Assembly: GCA_028065725.1 (NCBI GenBank)
Contig: JAPTVL010000275.1
Span: 1 to 64,000 of the forward strand
DNA length: 64,000 bases
Direction of reading: 5' to 3'
Source of the DNA: Betaproteobacteria bacterium
GTDB lineage: Bacteria; Pseudomonadota; Gammaproteobacteria; Burkholderiales; Rhodocyclaceae
Position numbers and translations under genes: made by a program. Each line of letters opens with the position of its first letter. Within the stretch, counting starts at the first letter, position 1. The notes below the pieces were generated by a model that was not told where the DNA came from, did no database searches, and saw only the letters and a program-made list of their open reading frames with translations. This document shows, piece by piece, positions 44,748 to 53,867 of this stretch.

Positions 44748-45105
44748 GGTCAAACATCACGACGAGGGCGCGCAAGTTGGCGCGGTAGAGCAGTGAGGGC
44801 GCGTTGGTGATCTCGCTGCGGGTTCGTTGCTCCAGTTTCAGGCGGTCGGCGCTGGGCATCGACTTGGCCACGATGATGGTCGCCGCCGTTTCATATCGGG
44901 AACGCCCGGAGTTCCAGAACACCCGGGTCTCGATACGCCGGCATCCGGCGGTTTCGCTGCAGGCCCGCTGCAGCGACGGCTTGACGGAGGTGAGTGCCGC
45001 GCGCATGCCCCACGGCGCACTCCACTGCCACACCACAGCGGCAGCGGTCGCGGCCGTGGCGATCGTGAGCGGGATGAAGAGTCGGGTATAGGTTGTCTTG
45101 TTCAT
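44740..45105 (-). CDS. Small membrane-anchored partner of the AAA ATPase
   Basis: 121 residues. One N-terminal hydrophobic segment (FIPLTIATAATAAAVVWQW) followed by an outside domain with two cysteines close together (QRACSETAGCRRIETRVFW). It overlaps the ATPase gene by 8 bases, so the two are translated together and probably act together. No family is recognised; a periplasmic sensor or adaptor is possible. Confidence 0.65.
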   Translation of the reverse strand: MNKTTYTRLFIPLTIATAATAAAVVWQWSAPWGMRAALTSVKPSLQRACSETAGCRRIETRVFWNSGRSRYETAATIIVAKSMPSADRLKLEQRTRSEITNAPSLLYRANLRALVVMFDHG

Positions 45106-45235
45106 GAACAGACGGTCTCACAAGACGAACGAATTTCAAGAGGGCAAAACGAAGAGCGCCAACCCGAAATGCTGCAATCGATTGAATTGGATTTTGGGGT
45201 CTTGAATTCGAGGCACGTCGCGGTACGGTGTCTGC

Positions 45236-45994
45236 ATGACACCACCAATTCACATCAGCGCGCAGCCCCAGGAGCGCAACATCATCGCCGTCGAATGGCG
45301 CATCGGCTTCACCCGACCGATGGGCGTGGTCTTCGTCATCATCCCTGACGACCTGAAGGGCCCGGCGCCGGCGATCGCCGAACTGACTGCCATACGCTTT
45401 CTGGTCGAGAGCAGGCAGGTTGGCACCAGCCTGCGGCACCACGAGGTCATCGTCAGCCAGAAGGCTGTCCGGGACCTCGCCAAGCAGACGGCGGAAGACT
45501 CACCCCTCATTCCTTACGGCCGCCACCTCTACCTGTACGTGGATCCGGACCACATCTCCGTGGCGCCGGCGTCGTGGGCGGAGGGGGTGGAGATCGATCC
45601 GGCGCGGATATCCGTCACGACGGCGCTGCCTGCAGATTGGCCGGGAGTGTTCTGCCATGCGCTGAATGCGACCGTGGGGATCACCAGGCATTCGATGGAT
45701 CGATTCATTGAGCGCGCGAACCTCAGGCCCAACCACTGGCATGCATTTCAAGCAGCGGCCAAACGCCTTGGGTCGCCCATCGTGCGCATCGTGCCGCGCG
45801 AAGAAGCGGCGAAAACCAATCCGAAGATGCGGCTCGATGCGCGGACGGTGGTCCTGCATCACCAGGCCACGGACACGGCATGGATCGTGGTCAAGGACCC
45901 CGAGGGCTGGGTGCTGGTGACCATGCACCCGCACTTTCAGGAATTTGTGCCGACCTTCGTGCGCGGCCGGATCGAGTATCGCCGCAACGACTGA
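45236..45994 (+). CDS. Unknown two-domain protein
   Basis: 252 residues, soluble. The first ~90 residues (IIAVEWRIGFTRPMGVVFVII, then AIAELTAIRFLVE) recall an RNase H-like beta-sheet with an acidic helix start. The last ~100 residues (ITRHSMDRFIERANL, DARTVVLHHQATDTAWIVV, GWVLVTMHPHFQEF) recall small RelE/DUF4258-type folds seen in toxins. Both suggestions are weak readings of pattern. It is divergent to the AAA operon. The ribosome binding site is poor. Confidence 0.6.
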   Translation: MTPPIHISAQPQERNIIAVEWRIGFTRPMGVVFVIIPDDLKGPAPAIAELTAIRFLVESRQVGTSLRHHEVIVSQKAVRDLAKQTAEDSPLIPYGRHLYLYVDPDHISVAPASWAEGVEIDPARISVTTALPADWPGVFCHALNATVGITRHSMDRFIERANLRPNHWHAFQAAAKRLGSPIVRIVPREEAAKTNPKMRLDARTVVLHHQATDTAWIVVKDPEGWVLVTMHPHFQEFVPTFVRGRIEYRRND

Positions 45995-46150
45995 AGGCCA
46001 CTGTCCATTATTTGGACCAACCGCTGGTAGCTCGCCGTCGTCCCGGGGCGGGCCTTCCCCGACCCTTGATCAGACCTAAAGGCGCAGCAAGCTTCGTTCA
46101 AGCGAACTGGTTGCCCCATGGCCTCCGTTTGCTGGCCTGGTCGCGAAAAT

Positions 46151-46438
46151 TCATCGACGAGTTCCGCAGAGGAAACGCCAAAGATCAATGAAAGGCTGCA
46201 AATCGGCCCGGGCGGTATCCACAAAGATCTTCCGCAACGCGCTGCGTTCGTTGCGACTCCTGGCCATCGACAGCAAAATAATGATCCCAATAAGCGAGAG
46301 GGACAGCGCCCCGCCGCCTATCCAAACAACCGCTTCCCAAGGAGTCCAGTCATACTGGAGGACAAGAGTGGCAGCTACGAGCATCAGGATCAGCGCCCAG
46401 AGCGACGCGGCGATTGAAGACTTTGGTTCTGGAGTCAT
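46151..46438 (-). CDS. Small two-helix membrane protein
   Basis: 95 residues with two membrane segments (LWALILMLVAATLVLQY and AVVWIGGGALSLSLIGIIILL), then a basic cytoplasmic tail (SRNERSALRKIF). No family is recognised. It lies 13 bases behind the next minus-strand gene, so they may be co-transcribed. Confidence 0.5.
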   Translation of the reverse strand: MTPEPKSSIAASLWALILMLVAATLVLQYDWTPWEAVVWIGGGALSLSLIGIIILLSMARSRNERSALRKIFVDTARADLQPFIDLWRFLCGTRR

Positions 46439-46450
46439 AAACGCGTTGCT

Positions 46451-46663
46451 CTAATCACTACCCTGCATTTCAGCGTAACCGTGACGTATGCGCGTCCTGA
46501 CCAAGTCTTCCACCGAGGTTACATTCGCTAAATAGGTGTGCACCCCACCCCGTCTCGAATGTGTGGAGCCGTGAAGCGTCATAATGACCGAGTCGCCCAA
46601 CAAATCTGGGTGGGGCTCTGCAATTGCATAGGTTCTGCCATCTGGGCGTCGAAAGAGTCTCAT
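46451..46663 (-). CDS. Small protein with WGR-like pattern
   Basis: 70 residues from ATG (MRLFRRPDGRTYAIAEPHP); a GTG at 46693 would add 10. The pattern RLFRRPDGRTY, a central strand VIMTLHGSTHSRRGG and the end VRTRIRHGYAE resemble the WGR domain, thought to bind nucleic acids, but the WGR triplet itself is not present. No clear ribosome binding site. Confidence 0.45.
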   Translation of the reverse strand: MRLFRRPDGRTYAIAEPHPDLLGDSVIMTLHGSTHSRRGGVHTYLANVTSVEDLVRTRIRHGYAEMQGSD

Positions 46664-46693
46664 GGTTTTGAGTTTACCGGCACACAGGCTCAC

Positions 46694-47016
46694 CAGGTGA
46701 GCCTGTCAATAGAGAACGTTCGGAGTTTTCGGGAACGCGCACTTCCCCGGATGGTACAGTCGAGATCGGTATTCGCTTCCGTATCAGCTGCTGAATGACC
46801 CGCCATCAATTCCAAACGATCCAGATGAACACTGCCCAAACCACGGAAATCAACTCGCGGCATCCGGTCAGATCAACATCCGGCGCCTACGTTTGGAGCC
46901 TTGGATCGGAGTTCGGTGCCCGCAATGATTTGGAGTGATGGCGCGCGTTCTGCGATGCGACGTTGCGGCTGTGGACGACATCGCAGGGCCTGTTCAGGTA
47001 CGGGTGAGGTGAGGCG
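46694..47016. other. Intergenic region upstream of the thermonuclease gene
   Basis: 323 bases. One tiny open frame from ATG at 46795 to 46938 (47 residues) has no ribosome binding site or family. A GAGGTGAGG sequence just before 47017 serves the next gene. Nothing else is recognised. Confidence 0.5.
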
Positions 47017-47565
47017 ATGAGCAAGCTTCCGGCACTGCTACTGGCCACTTGGCTGTTCACCGGTCCCGCGACGGCCGGCGATATCTACGGGCGCGTGATT
47101 GGCGTTTCGGACGGCGATACGATTTCCGTGCTGGACGACCAACGCCAAGTGTACAAGATTCGGCTGGCCGGCATCGACGCCCCGGAGAAGGCACAGCCGT
47201 TTGGGCAGAGATCCAAGGCGGGCTTGTCGTCGACGGTCTTCAATCGCGAGGTTGAGGTGGTCGGCAACAAACGGGACCGTTACGGTCGCATCGTGGCCAA
47301 GGTATTGGTGGCAGCGTCGGAGTGCGCCGCGGCGGACTGTCCAAAATCGCGCGATGTCGGCCTGCTTCAGGTGCAGGCCGGTCTGGCCTGGTGGTACCGC
47401 GCATATGCCCGGGAACAAATGCCTGAGGATCGGGTCCGCTATGAGGCGGCGGAAAGCGGAGCGCGCCAACAGCGAATGGGGCTTTGGCAGGACAAGGATC
47501 CGACGCCGCCCTGGGACTGGCGCCGTCAGCCACGCCGGGCAGCCCGGACGATTACCGGCGAATGA
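47017..47565 (+). CDS. Secreted thermonuclease-like protein (SNase family)
   Basis: 182 residues. A signal peptide (KLPALLLATWLFTGPATAG) is followed by the nuclease fold: GVSDGDTISVLDD, YKIRLAGIDAPEKAQPFG, and NKRDRYGRIVAKVLV carry the calcium-binding aspartates, the arginine-glutamate pair and the second arginine. The protein ends GLWQDKDPTPPWDWR, typical for the family. It would cut DNA or RNA in the periplasm or outside. Such genes are frequent on conjugative elements. Confidence 0.88.
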   Translation: MSKLPALLLATWLFTGPATAGDIYGRVIGVSDGDTISVLDDQRQVYKIRLAGIDAPEKAQPFGQRSKAGLSSTVFNREVEVVGNKRDRYGRIVAKVLVAASECAAADCPKSRDVGLLQVQAGLAWWYRAYAREQMPEDRVRYEAAESGARQQRMGLWQDKDPTPPWDWRRQPRRAARTITGE

Positions 47566-47646
47566 CGGGCGGACTAAACGGATGAGCAAAGTCACAACGC
47601 GGCAGACACGAATGGAGCAGACCGAAAGTGATGTGGAGGGTGCAAA

Positions 47647-47946
47647 ATGAAGCGCAAGCATGGTGTCGATGTTCCTCTCGAGAGAATCTCTGAGGTTGTC
47701 CAAGATGGGCCTCGGAAGGCGGAGGCAAACGAACTAGCCGCGGGTCGTGAGGTGGCCGATGGGGAGGAAGAAAAGCTTGTAGGGTATGAGCCCGACGCCC
47801 GCCCGTTAGTCAATGCCGGCTACCCGGCCGATGACGGTCCGCTGTCCGCCGACGACATTGCCGCGATCCGGAAGATCGCTGAGCCGTTGCTGCCAAAAGG
47901 AAAAGCCCGGCGCAGGCGAACCTTGCTTGGAGCAAGCGATGACTGA
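47647..47946 (+). CDS. Hypothetical protein upstream of umuDC
   Basis: 99 residues, acidic in the middle and basic near the end (PLLPKGKARRRRTLL). The start codon overlaps the stop of a 22-codon frame (47582-47650, MSKVTTRQTRMEQTESDVEG), which may be a small leader peptide that couples translation. No family is recognised. Confidence 0.5.
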   Translation: MKRKHGVDVPLERISEVVQDGPRKAEANELAAGREVADGEEEKLVGYEPDARPLVNAGYPADDGPLSADDIAAIRKIAEPLLPKGKARRRRTLLGASDD

Positions 47947-48005
47947 GCACGCCATAGTCAAGGTCACGATCCGGAATCGTTGACAGGAGGCTCCCGTCAA
48001 CCGCA

Positions 48006-48025
48006 TACTGTGATTCTATACAGTA
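48006..48025. promoter_or_regulatory. LexA (SOS) box of umuD
   Basis: TACTGTGATTCTATACAGTA fits TACTGT-N8-ACAGTA with perfect outer halves. A TTGACA hexamer is at 47980-47985. The box ends on the first base of the umuD start codon, so LexA binding would block transcription directly. Confidence 0.88.
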
Positions 48026-48432
48026 TGCGCGCCGAACACCGTCACCTCCCCCGCTATCCCCTGCTGTCGACCCCGGTGCCGGCCGGCTTCCCTTCGCCTG
48101 CAACGGACTTCACCGAGGACAGTCTGAGCCTGGACGAGTACCTGATCGAGCACCAGGAGGCGACATTCTTCGTCCGGGTGACAGGAAGCTCGATGACCGG
48201 TTTCGGAATCCACGACGGCGACCTTCTGGTGGTCGATCGTGCTCAAGCGCCAAACGACCGCCAGATCATCATTGCCGTGATCGATGGCACCTTCGCGGTG
48301 AAGCAGCTGTGTCGCATTCCCGAGGGCGTTCTGCTGAGATCCGCCGGCGCTGGCCATGGCGACATCCTGGTGACGGAGGATCAGGCGCTGTCGGTCTGGG
48401 GTGTGGTGCGCTGGGCCATTCACAAAGTTTGA
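48025..48432 (+). CDS. umuD: UmuD-like self-cleaving DNA polymerase V subunit
   Basis: 135 residues from ATG. The N-terminal arm has [10 protein letters not shown], where cleavage would occur between Ala20 and Gly21. Ser56 in [10 protein letters not shown] and Lys93 in DGTFAVKQL form the LexA-type catalytic pair. After RecA-stimulated cleavage it joins UmuC to form the mutagenic polymerase. The start codon touches the SOS box and no ribosome binding site lies between a likely transcription start and the ATG, so the mRNA may be leaderless; an in-frame TTG at 47980 is the other option. It is followed by umuC after one base. Confidence 0.93.
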   Translation: MRAEHRHLPRYPLLSTPVPAGFPSPATDFTEDSLSLDEYLIEHQEATFFVRVTGSSMTGFGIHDGDLLVVDRAQAPNDRQIIIAVIDGTFAVKQLCRIPEGVLLRSAGAGHGDILVTEDQALSVWGVVRWAIHKV

Positions 48433-48433
48433 C

Positions 48434-49702
48434 GTGCCGATCGCACTGATTGATGGCAACAACTTCTATGTGAGTTGTGAGCGCGTCTTCAACCCGACGC
48501 TGGAAGGCAGGCCTGTCATCGTGCTCAGCAACAACGATGGCTGCGCCGTCGCCCGCAGCAACGAAGCCAAGGCGCTCGGTGTCAAGATGGGTGCTCCCTG
48601 GTTCCAGCTGAAGGACTTGGCGAAGAAGCACGGCATCATCGCCCTCTCCTCGAATTACGCCCTGTACGGGGACATGAGCAACCGGATGATGTCGGTACTG
48701 GCCCAGTATTCGCCGGACCAGGAAATCTATTCGATCGACGAATGCTTTCTCGGCCTCGACGGTTTTGCCCATGTCGATCTGATTGCTCATGCCCAGGCCA
48801 TGCGGCGCCAGGTGCGCCAATGGGTCGGAATCCCCGTCTGCGTCGGCATCGCGAAAACGAAGACCCTGGCCAAGCTCGCAAATCACTGCGCAAAGAAGGG
48901 CTTCGCCGGCGCGGACAGCGTCTGTGATTTCGGGCGACTTTCCTATACCGACAAATCCGTCCTGTTCTCGACGATCGAGGTCGGTGAAATCTGGGGTATC
49001 GGGCGCCAGCTGTCCCAGCAGCTCATTGCGCGCGGGGTCGATACCGTGGAAGCGCTGCGCACGGCAGACGCCAAGGTTCTGCGCCGGGAGTTTTCTGTGA
49101 CCATGGAGCGGATCGTGGCCGAGCTCAATGGCGAGTCCTGCATCGGCCTCGAAGACGTCGCGCCGGCGAAACAGCAGATCATGTCGTCACGATCGTTCGG
49201 GAAGTATTTGACCGATCTCGACAGCCTTCAGGAGGCCGTTGCCAGCTATATCGCCATCGCAGCAGCAAAGTTGCGCCACCAGGGATCCGTCGCCGGCATG
49301 GTCCAGGTGTTCATCCGGACCAGCCCGTTTCGCGATAACGCGCCCCAGTATTCGAAAACCTTGACCATCCCGCTGCCGACCCCCTCTGACGATACCCTGC
49401 GCCTCACCCAGGCGGCACTATGGGGACTGAGGCGTATCTACCGGCCCGGCTTCGAGTACCAGAAGGCCGGCATCATGCTGATGGACCTGGTGCCGGCGGG
49501 GATCCGGCAGCAGGACCTGTTTTCAAGCACCAGGAACAACGATGCCTTGATGAAAGTTGTCGATCGCATCAATCGCGCCTGGGGCCGGGGGACGATACGC
49601 TCGGCAGCGGAAGGGACTGCGAAAACGTGGTCAATGAAACGGGAACGAATGTCGTCAAGGTGGACGACGCGGTGGGATGAGCTGCCGGTGGTTGGTAGTT
49701 AA
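48434..49702 (+). CDS. umuC: Y-family DNA polymerase UmuC
   Basis: 422 residues from a [20 protein letters not shown] and SIDECFLGL carry the metal-binding aspartates and glutamate of the polymerase; [17 protein letters not shown] is the finger region. [13 protein letters not shown] is a helix-hairpin-helix; the little finger follows, and the end ([24 protein letters not shown]) is the typical UmuC C-terminus. It copies past DNA damage as part of polymerase V. It lies one base after umuD, the usual operon, commonly carried by plasmids and integrative elements. Confidence 0.94.
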   Translation: MPIALIDGNNFYVSCERVFNPTLEGRPVIVLSNNDGCAVARSNEAKALGVKMGAPWFQLKDLAKKHGIIALSSNYALYGDMSNRMMSVLAQYSPDQEIYSIDECFLGLDGFAHVDLIAHAQAMRRQVRQWVGIPVCVGIAKTKTLAKLANHCAKKGFAGADSVCDFGRLSYTDKSVLFSTIEVGEIWGIGRQLSQQLIARGVDTVEALRTADAKVLRREFSVTMERIVAELNGESCIGLEDVAPAKQQIMSSRSFGKYLTDLDSLQEAVASYIAIAAAKLRHQGSVAGMVQVFIRTSPFRDNAPQYSKTLTIPLPTPSDDTLRLTQAALWGLRRIYRPGFEYQKAGIMLMDLVPAGIRQQDLFSSTRNNDALMKVVDRINRAWGRGTIRSAAEGTAKTWSMKRERMSSRWTTRWDELPVVGS

Positions 49703-50312
49703 TCCGGATAACGATACATGGCGATGGATTGCGTCCATACGCGACGGCGGCATCGCGCCCGGTGTAGTCACATGACCGATGCACAAACGCTTTGACGGCT
49801 TACTGAATGCATTCCTGTCGTTCGAGATTCGGGGGTGGCGGTCCGGACGTCGGCCAAAGCGGCCGGTGGCGACCTCGATGAAAAATGGCCGGTTCTGATT
49901 ACAGACCGGCCATTGGTATTTTGAAACGGTGAATGGCAGCTTCTACATCTGGGTTGTGTCGGCTTCGTGCCCTGACCGGTCATCAACCGTTTGGGATAGC
50001 CGCCATCTGAACGACTGCTGTACTTCGGAAGCTGCCGGAAGATCAATTCAACGTACTCGGCCAAAGCCGCCGTTCGAACAGCGGTCCGATTCAGTCGACA
50101 ATATGCATATAAGCCGCAATCTTCTCATTCTCAATTGCTTTCAATGCTCGGACATGAATAGACAAGAATGCGAGTCGTTATCATTTACATCTAGATACAC
50201 TTTCTTTACACTTGCGATTTCTTTAGCCGCGAAGCTCCGCGGCTCCCAAAAATAAAGTCATCGCACAAGCCAGCCGTCGCCAGCCCGTGCTTCAACACGA
50301 AAGGAACACGCT
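49703..50312. other. Gene-free region upstream of the iron-uptake operon
   Basis: 610 bases. The first 380 contain recurring short words on both strands (AAAAATGGCCGG, CCGGCCATTGG, GAATGGCAGCTTC, AGCCGCCATC) spaced some 20-70 bases apart, without a credible gene. The last 200 are AT-rich and hold two candidate Fur sites (50117-50139 and 50167-50185) and the promoter of the receptor gene. Confidence 0.55.
50167..50185. promoter_or_regulatory. Candidate Fur box
   Basis: AATGCGAGTCGTTATCATT; on the minus strand it reads AATGATAACGACTCGCATT, similar to Fur sites built from AATGATAA-type halves. It lies about 130 bases before the TonB-receptor start, in an AT-rich promoter region. A second weaker site (TTCTCATTCTCAATT) is near 50120-50134. 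Confidence 0.6.
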
Positions 50313-52445
50313 GTGCTACGCAAAACTCCCCTCGCCCTGGCGATCGGTCTCTCCCTTGGGCTTAGCCCCTACGCTTCCTATGCTGAACCGGCTGCCTCCA
50401 GCGCGGGTTCGGACGGGAATACGGCGACCGAACTGCCCGCCATGACAGTTACGGCGGGACGAGAAGCGACGCCGACCTACAACCCGCCCGTCGCCAGCAG
50501 CGCGACCAAGATCGAAGCCCCGTTGCGCGACATTCCACAGACCGTGAACGTCGTGCCGCAGAGCGTGCTGCGCGACCAGGGCGCCCGCTCGATGCAGGAC
50601 GTCATGAGGGCTATCCCCGGCATCGGCCTTTCGCATGGCGACGGCCAGCGCGACCAGGTAACTATCCGCAGCTTTTCGGCGATCAGCGACCAGTTCATCG
50701 ATGGCCTGCGCGACGACGCGCTCTATTTCCGCGACCTGTCCAACATCGAGCAGGTCGAAGTGGTCAAAGGCCCAGCATCCGTGCTCTACGGGCGCGGCTC
50801 ATCCGGCGGCCTGATCAACCGCATCACCAAGAAGCCCGGCATTGACCGCAACGAAGTAACGCTGCAGGTCGGCAGCTGGAACCAGCGGCGCGGCGAATTC
50901 GACCTGGCGCAGACCTTCGGCGACAAGACAGTCGCCTTCCGCATCACCGGCGCCGTGGAACGCGCCGACAGCTATCGCGACCAGCAGTTCCTCAACCGCG
51001 AAGCCCTGGCTCCCTCCGCAGCTATCAAGCTGGGCGACGACACCCGCCTGCTGATCCAGGGAGAATACCTCTCCGACCGCCGCGTCACCGACTTCGGCAT
51101 CCCGGCCTACCGCGGCCGGCCGGTCGATGTTGCTACCGGCACCTATTACGGCGCAGCCAATTCCCGTGACGTCGACTACAGCCAGGCCGATGTATCGGCA
51201 TTCGGTTTCACCCTGGACCACCGCTTCAACAGCGAATGGTCGGTCCGCAACGCCTTCCGCGCCTACGACTACAGCCTCGACCGCAACAACACGTTGGTCG
51301 GCTCTGTCAACGAAGCGGCACGCACCGCTTCCCTCAACCGCAGCAACGTGCGGCGTCAGGAAGATGGCTATTTCAACCAGACCGAACTGACCCAGAAGGT
51401 GACAATGACTGGAATGCAGCACCAGTTGCTGTACGGCATCGAAATCGGCAAACAGAACAAGGACCAGGTATTCCGCACCCGGAACAACGTCGCAACGGTC
51501 TCGCTGTTCAACCCGGTGCTTCCGGTCTTGCCCTTGACCGTCACGACCGCCCCATCCACCGATAACCTGGGCATCATGACTGTGACCAGCGGCTATGTGC
51601 AGGATCTCGCCACCCTGTCCGAACACTGGAAGGCCCTGGTCGGCATACGTTACGACCGCTTCGATCAAGAAACCCGCGAACGCCGGCCCGGCCAGCGCGA
51701 CGTCGAGCGCACCGACTCGGCCTGGAGTCCGCGCGCCGGCCTGGTCTTCCAGCCGAACCTGAGCCAGTCCTACTACGTTTCGTACAGCAAGTCCTTCCAG
51801 CCCTCGGCCGAAGGCTTCGCGCTGGCCGCCAACAACGCCCAGATCGCTCCCGAGGAAACCACCAACCAGGAAGTCGGCGCCAAGTTCGATTTCCTCGACG
51901 GCATGGCCTCCGCCACCGCCTCGCTGTTCCGGGTCGAGCGGACCAACGTCAAGACGACCAACCCGGCCACCAACACCTTGGTGCCGCTCGGCGTGCAGCG
52001 CACCAACGGTGCAGAGTTGAGCCTCTCCGGCGACCTCACCCACGGCTGGCAGATCTGGTCCGGCTACGCCTGGCTCGATGCCGAAATGGTCTCCTCGGTC
52101 GCCATCGACGCCGGCCAGCCGGTGCAGGGCAAGCGTCCGACCCTGACGCCGAAGCAGAGCGCCAACCTATGGCTGACCAAGAGCCTGGGCCAGGGCTTCG
52201 GCGCCGGCGGCGGTCTCAACTACGTCGGCGAGCGTTTCGCCAATCCGGGCAACACGGTCACCCTGCCGGGCTATACCACCTTCGACACTATGGCCTATTA
52301 CCGGGCCAAGGGCTTCGACGTACAACTCAACCTCATGAATCTGTTCGACCGAAAGTACATCATTTCCGCCCACGGCAGCAGCCCGAACCTCAACTTGCCC
52401 GGCGCACCGCGCTCGGCACAACTGACCGTGCGTTACGCTTTCTGA
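50313..52445 (+). CDS. TonB-dependent siderophore receptor
   Basis: 710 residues from a GTG preceded by AAAGGA. Signal peptide (PLALAIGLSLGLSPYASYA), then ELPAMTVTAGR as TonB-box region, plug domain (RDIPQTVNVVPQSVLRDQGA, IEQVEVVKGPASVLYGRG, GGLINRITKKP), and a 22-strand barrel. The last residues LTVRYAF end in phenylalanine as outer-membrane proteins do. The pattern is that of hydroxamate/catecholate siderophore receptors of the Fiu/FcuA type; the ligand cannot be named. It starts a three-gene operon and probably answers to Fur. Confidence 0.93.
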   Translation: MLRKTPLALAIGLSLGLSPYASYAEPAASSAGSDGNTATELPAMTVTAGREATPTYNPPVASSATKIEAPLRDIPQTVNVVPQSVLRDQGARSMQDVMRAIPGIGLSHGDGQRDQVTIRSFSAISDQFIDGLRDDALYFRDLSNIEQVEVVKGPASVLYGRGSSGGLINRITKKPGIDRNEVTLQVGSWNQRRGEFDLAQTFGDKTVAFRITGAVERADSYRDQQFLNREALAPSAAIKLGDDTRLLIQGEYLSDRRVTDFGIPAYRGRPVDVATGTYYGAANSRDVDYSQADVSAFGFTLDHRFNSEWSVRNAFRAYDYSLDRNNTLVGSVNEAARTASLNRSNVRRQEDGYFNQTELTQKVTMTGMQHQLLYGIEIGKQNKDQVFRTRNNVATVSLFNPVLPVLPLTVTTAPSTDNLGIMTVTSGYVQDLATLSEHWKALVGIRYDRFDQETRERRPGQRDVERTDSAWSPRAGLVFQPNLSQSYYVSYSKSFQPSAEGFALAANNAQIAPEETTNQEVGAKFDFLDGMASATASLFRVERTNVKTTNPATNTLVPLGVQRTNGAELSLSGDLTHGWQIWSGYAWLDAEMVSSVAIDAGQPVQGKRPTLTPKQSANLWLTKSLGQGFGAGGGLNYVGERFANPGNTVTLPGYTTFDTMAYYRAKGFDVQLNLMNLFDRKYIISAHGSSPNLNLPGAPRSAQLTVRYAF

Positions 52446-52455
52446 GAACTCCACC

Positions 52456-53178
52456 ATGCAAATTTGCCGCAAAATCATTCCGGTCGCCGCCCTCGCAGGC
52501 CTGTTGCTCGCCACCGGAACAGCCCGCGCCCACTACCTCTGGCTTGAAGCAGACGAGGCCGGCGCGTACGTATGCTACGGGGAAGCCGAGGCCGACCTCC
52601 GGGAAAAAAGTCCGGGCAACCTCGACGGCATGAACGCACCGCGCGTTTTTGCTGTGCAAGGTAATGGCATCACCGCGTTGTCGGTGAATCGTACGGCTGA
52701 GCACTTCGCCGTGACCGGCGGCAGCCCGGCAGCGACCCTGCTCGCTTCCGAGGAATCGGCCGGCATCCGAGACCTCAGCAAGCACGGCCTGGGAATGGCC
52801 AAATCGAACTACTACTCTCGCCACGGCCTGCCCCATGGGTACGAAGCTGAGGCCAGTCTTACCCTTGACGTCGCCGGACGTAATCCGAACCAATTGACCG
52901 TGCTCTATCGCGGTCGGCCGGTAAAGGATGCCAAGGTCGAAGTGATCGCCCCCAATACCTGGGTCCAGGAGCACAAGGCGGATGCCCTGGGCAATGTGAC
53001 CATCAACACGCCCTGGCGCGGCCGCTACGTGGTCCATGTCCTGCACGTCGATCCGACCCCTGGCGTATTCGAAGACAAGCGCTACGACACCTTGCGTAAT
53101 CACTTCACCTACAGTTTTTACCAAGCCGCGGGCACCGACCCCGGTCCGGCCGTGCCGCCTCGCCAAGGAGCAGATTGA
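52456..53178 (+). CDS. DUF4198-like exported protein (metal uptake)
   Basis: 240 residues. A signal peptide (IIPVAALAGLLLATGTARA) ends at AHYLWLE, so the mature protein starts close to a histidine. The later part (LTVLYRGRPVKDAKVEVIAPNTW, GNVTINTPWRGRYVVHV) looks like the beta-sandwich of the DUF4198/NikM-like families that sit with TonB receptors. It may hold metal or siderophore in the periplasm. It lies 10 bases after the receptor gene and overlaps the next operon region. Confidence 0.8.
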   Translation: MQICRKIIPVAALAGLLLATGTARAHYLWLEADEAGAYVCYGEAEADLREKSPGNLDGMNAPRVFAVQGNGITALSVNRTAEHFAVTGGSPAATLLASEESAGIRDLSKHGLGMAKSNYYSRHGLPHGYEAEASLTLDVAGRNPNQLTVLYRGRPVKDAKVEVIAPNTWVQEHKADALGNVTINTPWRGRYVVHVLHVDPTPGVFEDKRYDTLRNHFTYSFYQAAGTDPGPAVPPRQGAD

Positions 53179-53180
53179 GC

Positions 53181-53867
53181 ATGGACCGCACCAACGCCTG
53201 CGTCACCACCGGGGACGTCATCCTGGCCGATCCATTGCCGCGTCGCCGCAGCCGGCGGGCGGTCTTTCTTACCTGGGTGCGCAAGATCCACCTCTATATC
53301 GGCCTGTGGGGGGCCATCCTCGGCCTGCTCTTCGGCGCCACCGGAATCCTGCTCAACCACCGCGCGATCATGAAGCTTCCGGTCGAGAAGACCGTCCAGA
53401 AAACCGTGCAACTGGCGTTGCCGGAACAGAAACCGGCAACGCCGGAAGAACTTTCTGCCTGGCTCCAGCGCGAACTGATTTTCACCCCGGAACAGGTTGT
53501 ACAAGTCAAGAAACAACCGGCCAAGGCTGTCGTCTGGGCCGACCAAGAAGTCATGCAGCCGGAACGCTGGAGCGTCAGCCTGCAGACGCCCCAACGCGGC
53601 GTGTCAGCGGAATATTTCGCCGGCAACCGCTTCGTCAAGTTGGACCATACCGACGCCACGCCGATCGGCACCTTGAGCCGCCTGCACATGTCGGTCGGCG
53701 TCAATGCCTTCTGGGTGCTGCTGTCGGACAGCATCGCCGGCAGTCTGATCCTGTTGTCGATCACCGGACTGTTGCTGTGGACGCAACTACGCGCCATGCA
53801 CACCGCCGCGGTCACCACCAGTATCGGCGCGCTGCTCGCTGCAACCTGGTTTATGTGGTCGATGTAA
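53181..53867 (+). CDS. PepSY-type membrane protein of the iron operon
   Basis: 228 residues. A basic N-terminus is followed by WVRKIHLYIGLWGAILGLLFGATGILLNHR, an extended periplasmic part, then LILLSITGLLLWTQL and AVTTSIGALLAATWFMWSM. This is the layout of short PepSY-associated membrane proteins, some of which reduce ferric siderophores at the inner membrane. The histidines in the first helix could bind haem. The ATG at 53181 has AAGGAG at a good distance; a TTG at 53175 is too close. Confidence 0.82.
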   Translation: MDRTNACVTTGDVILADPLPRRRSRRAVFLTWVRKIHLYIGLWGAILGLLFGATGILLNHRAIMKLPVEKTVQKTVQLALPEQKPATPEELSAWLQRELIFTPEQVVQVKKQPAKAVVWADQEVMQPERWSVSLQTPQRGVSAEYFAGNRFVKLDHTDATPIGTLSRLHMSVGVNAFWVLLSDSIAGSLILLSITGLLLWTQLRAMHTAAVTTSIGALLAATWFMWSM

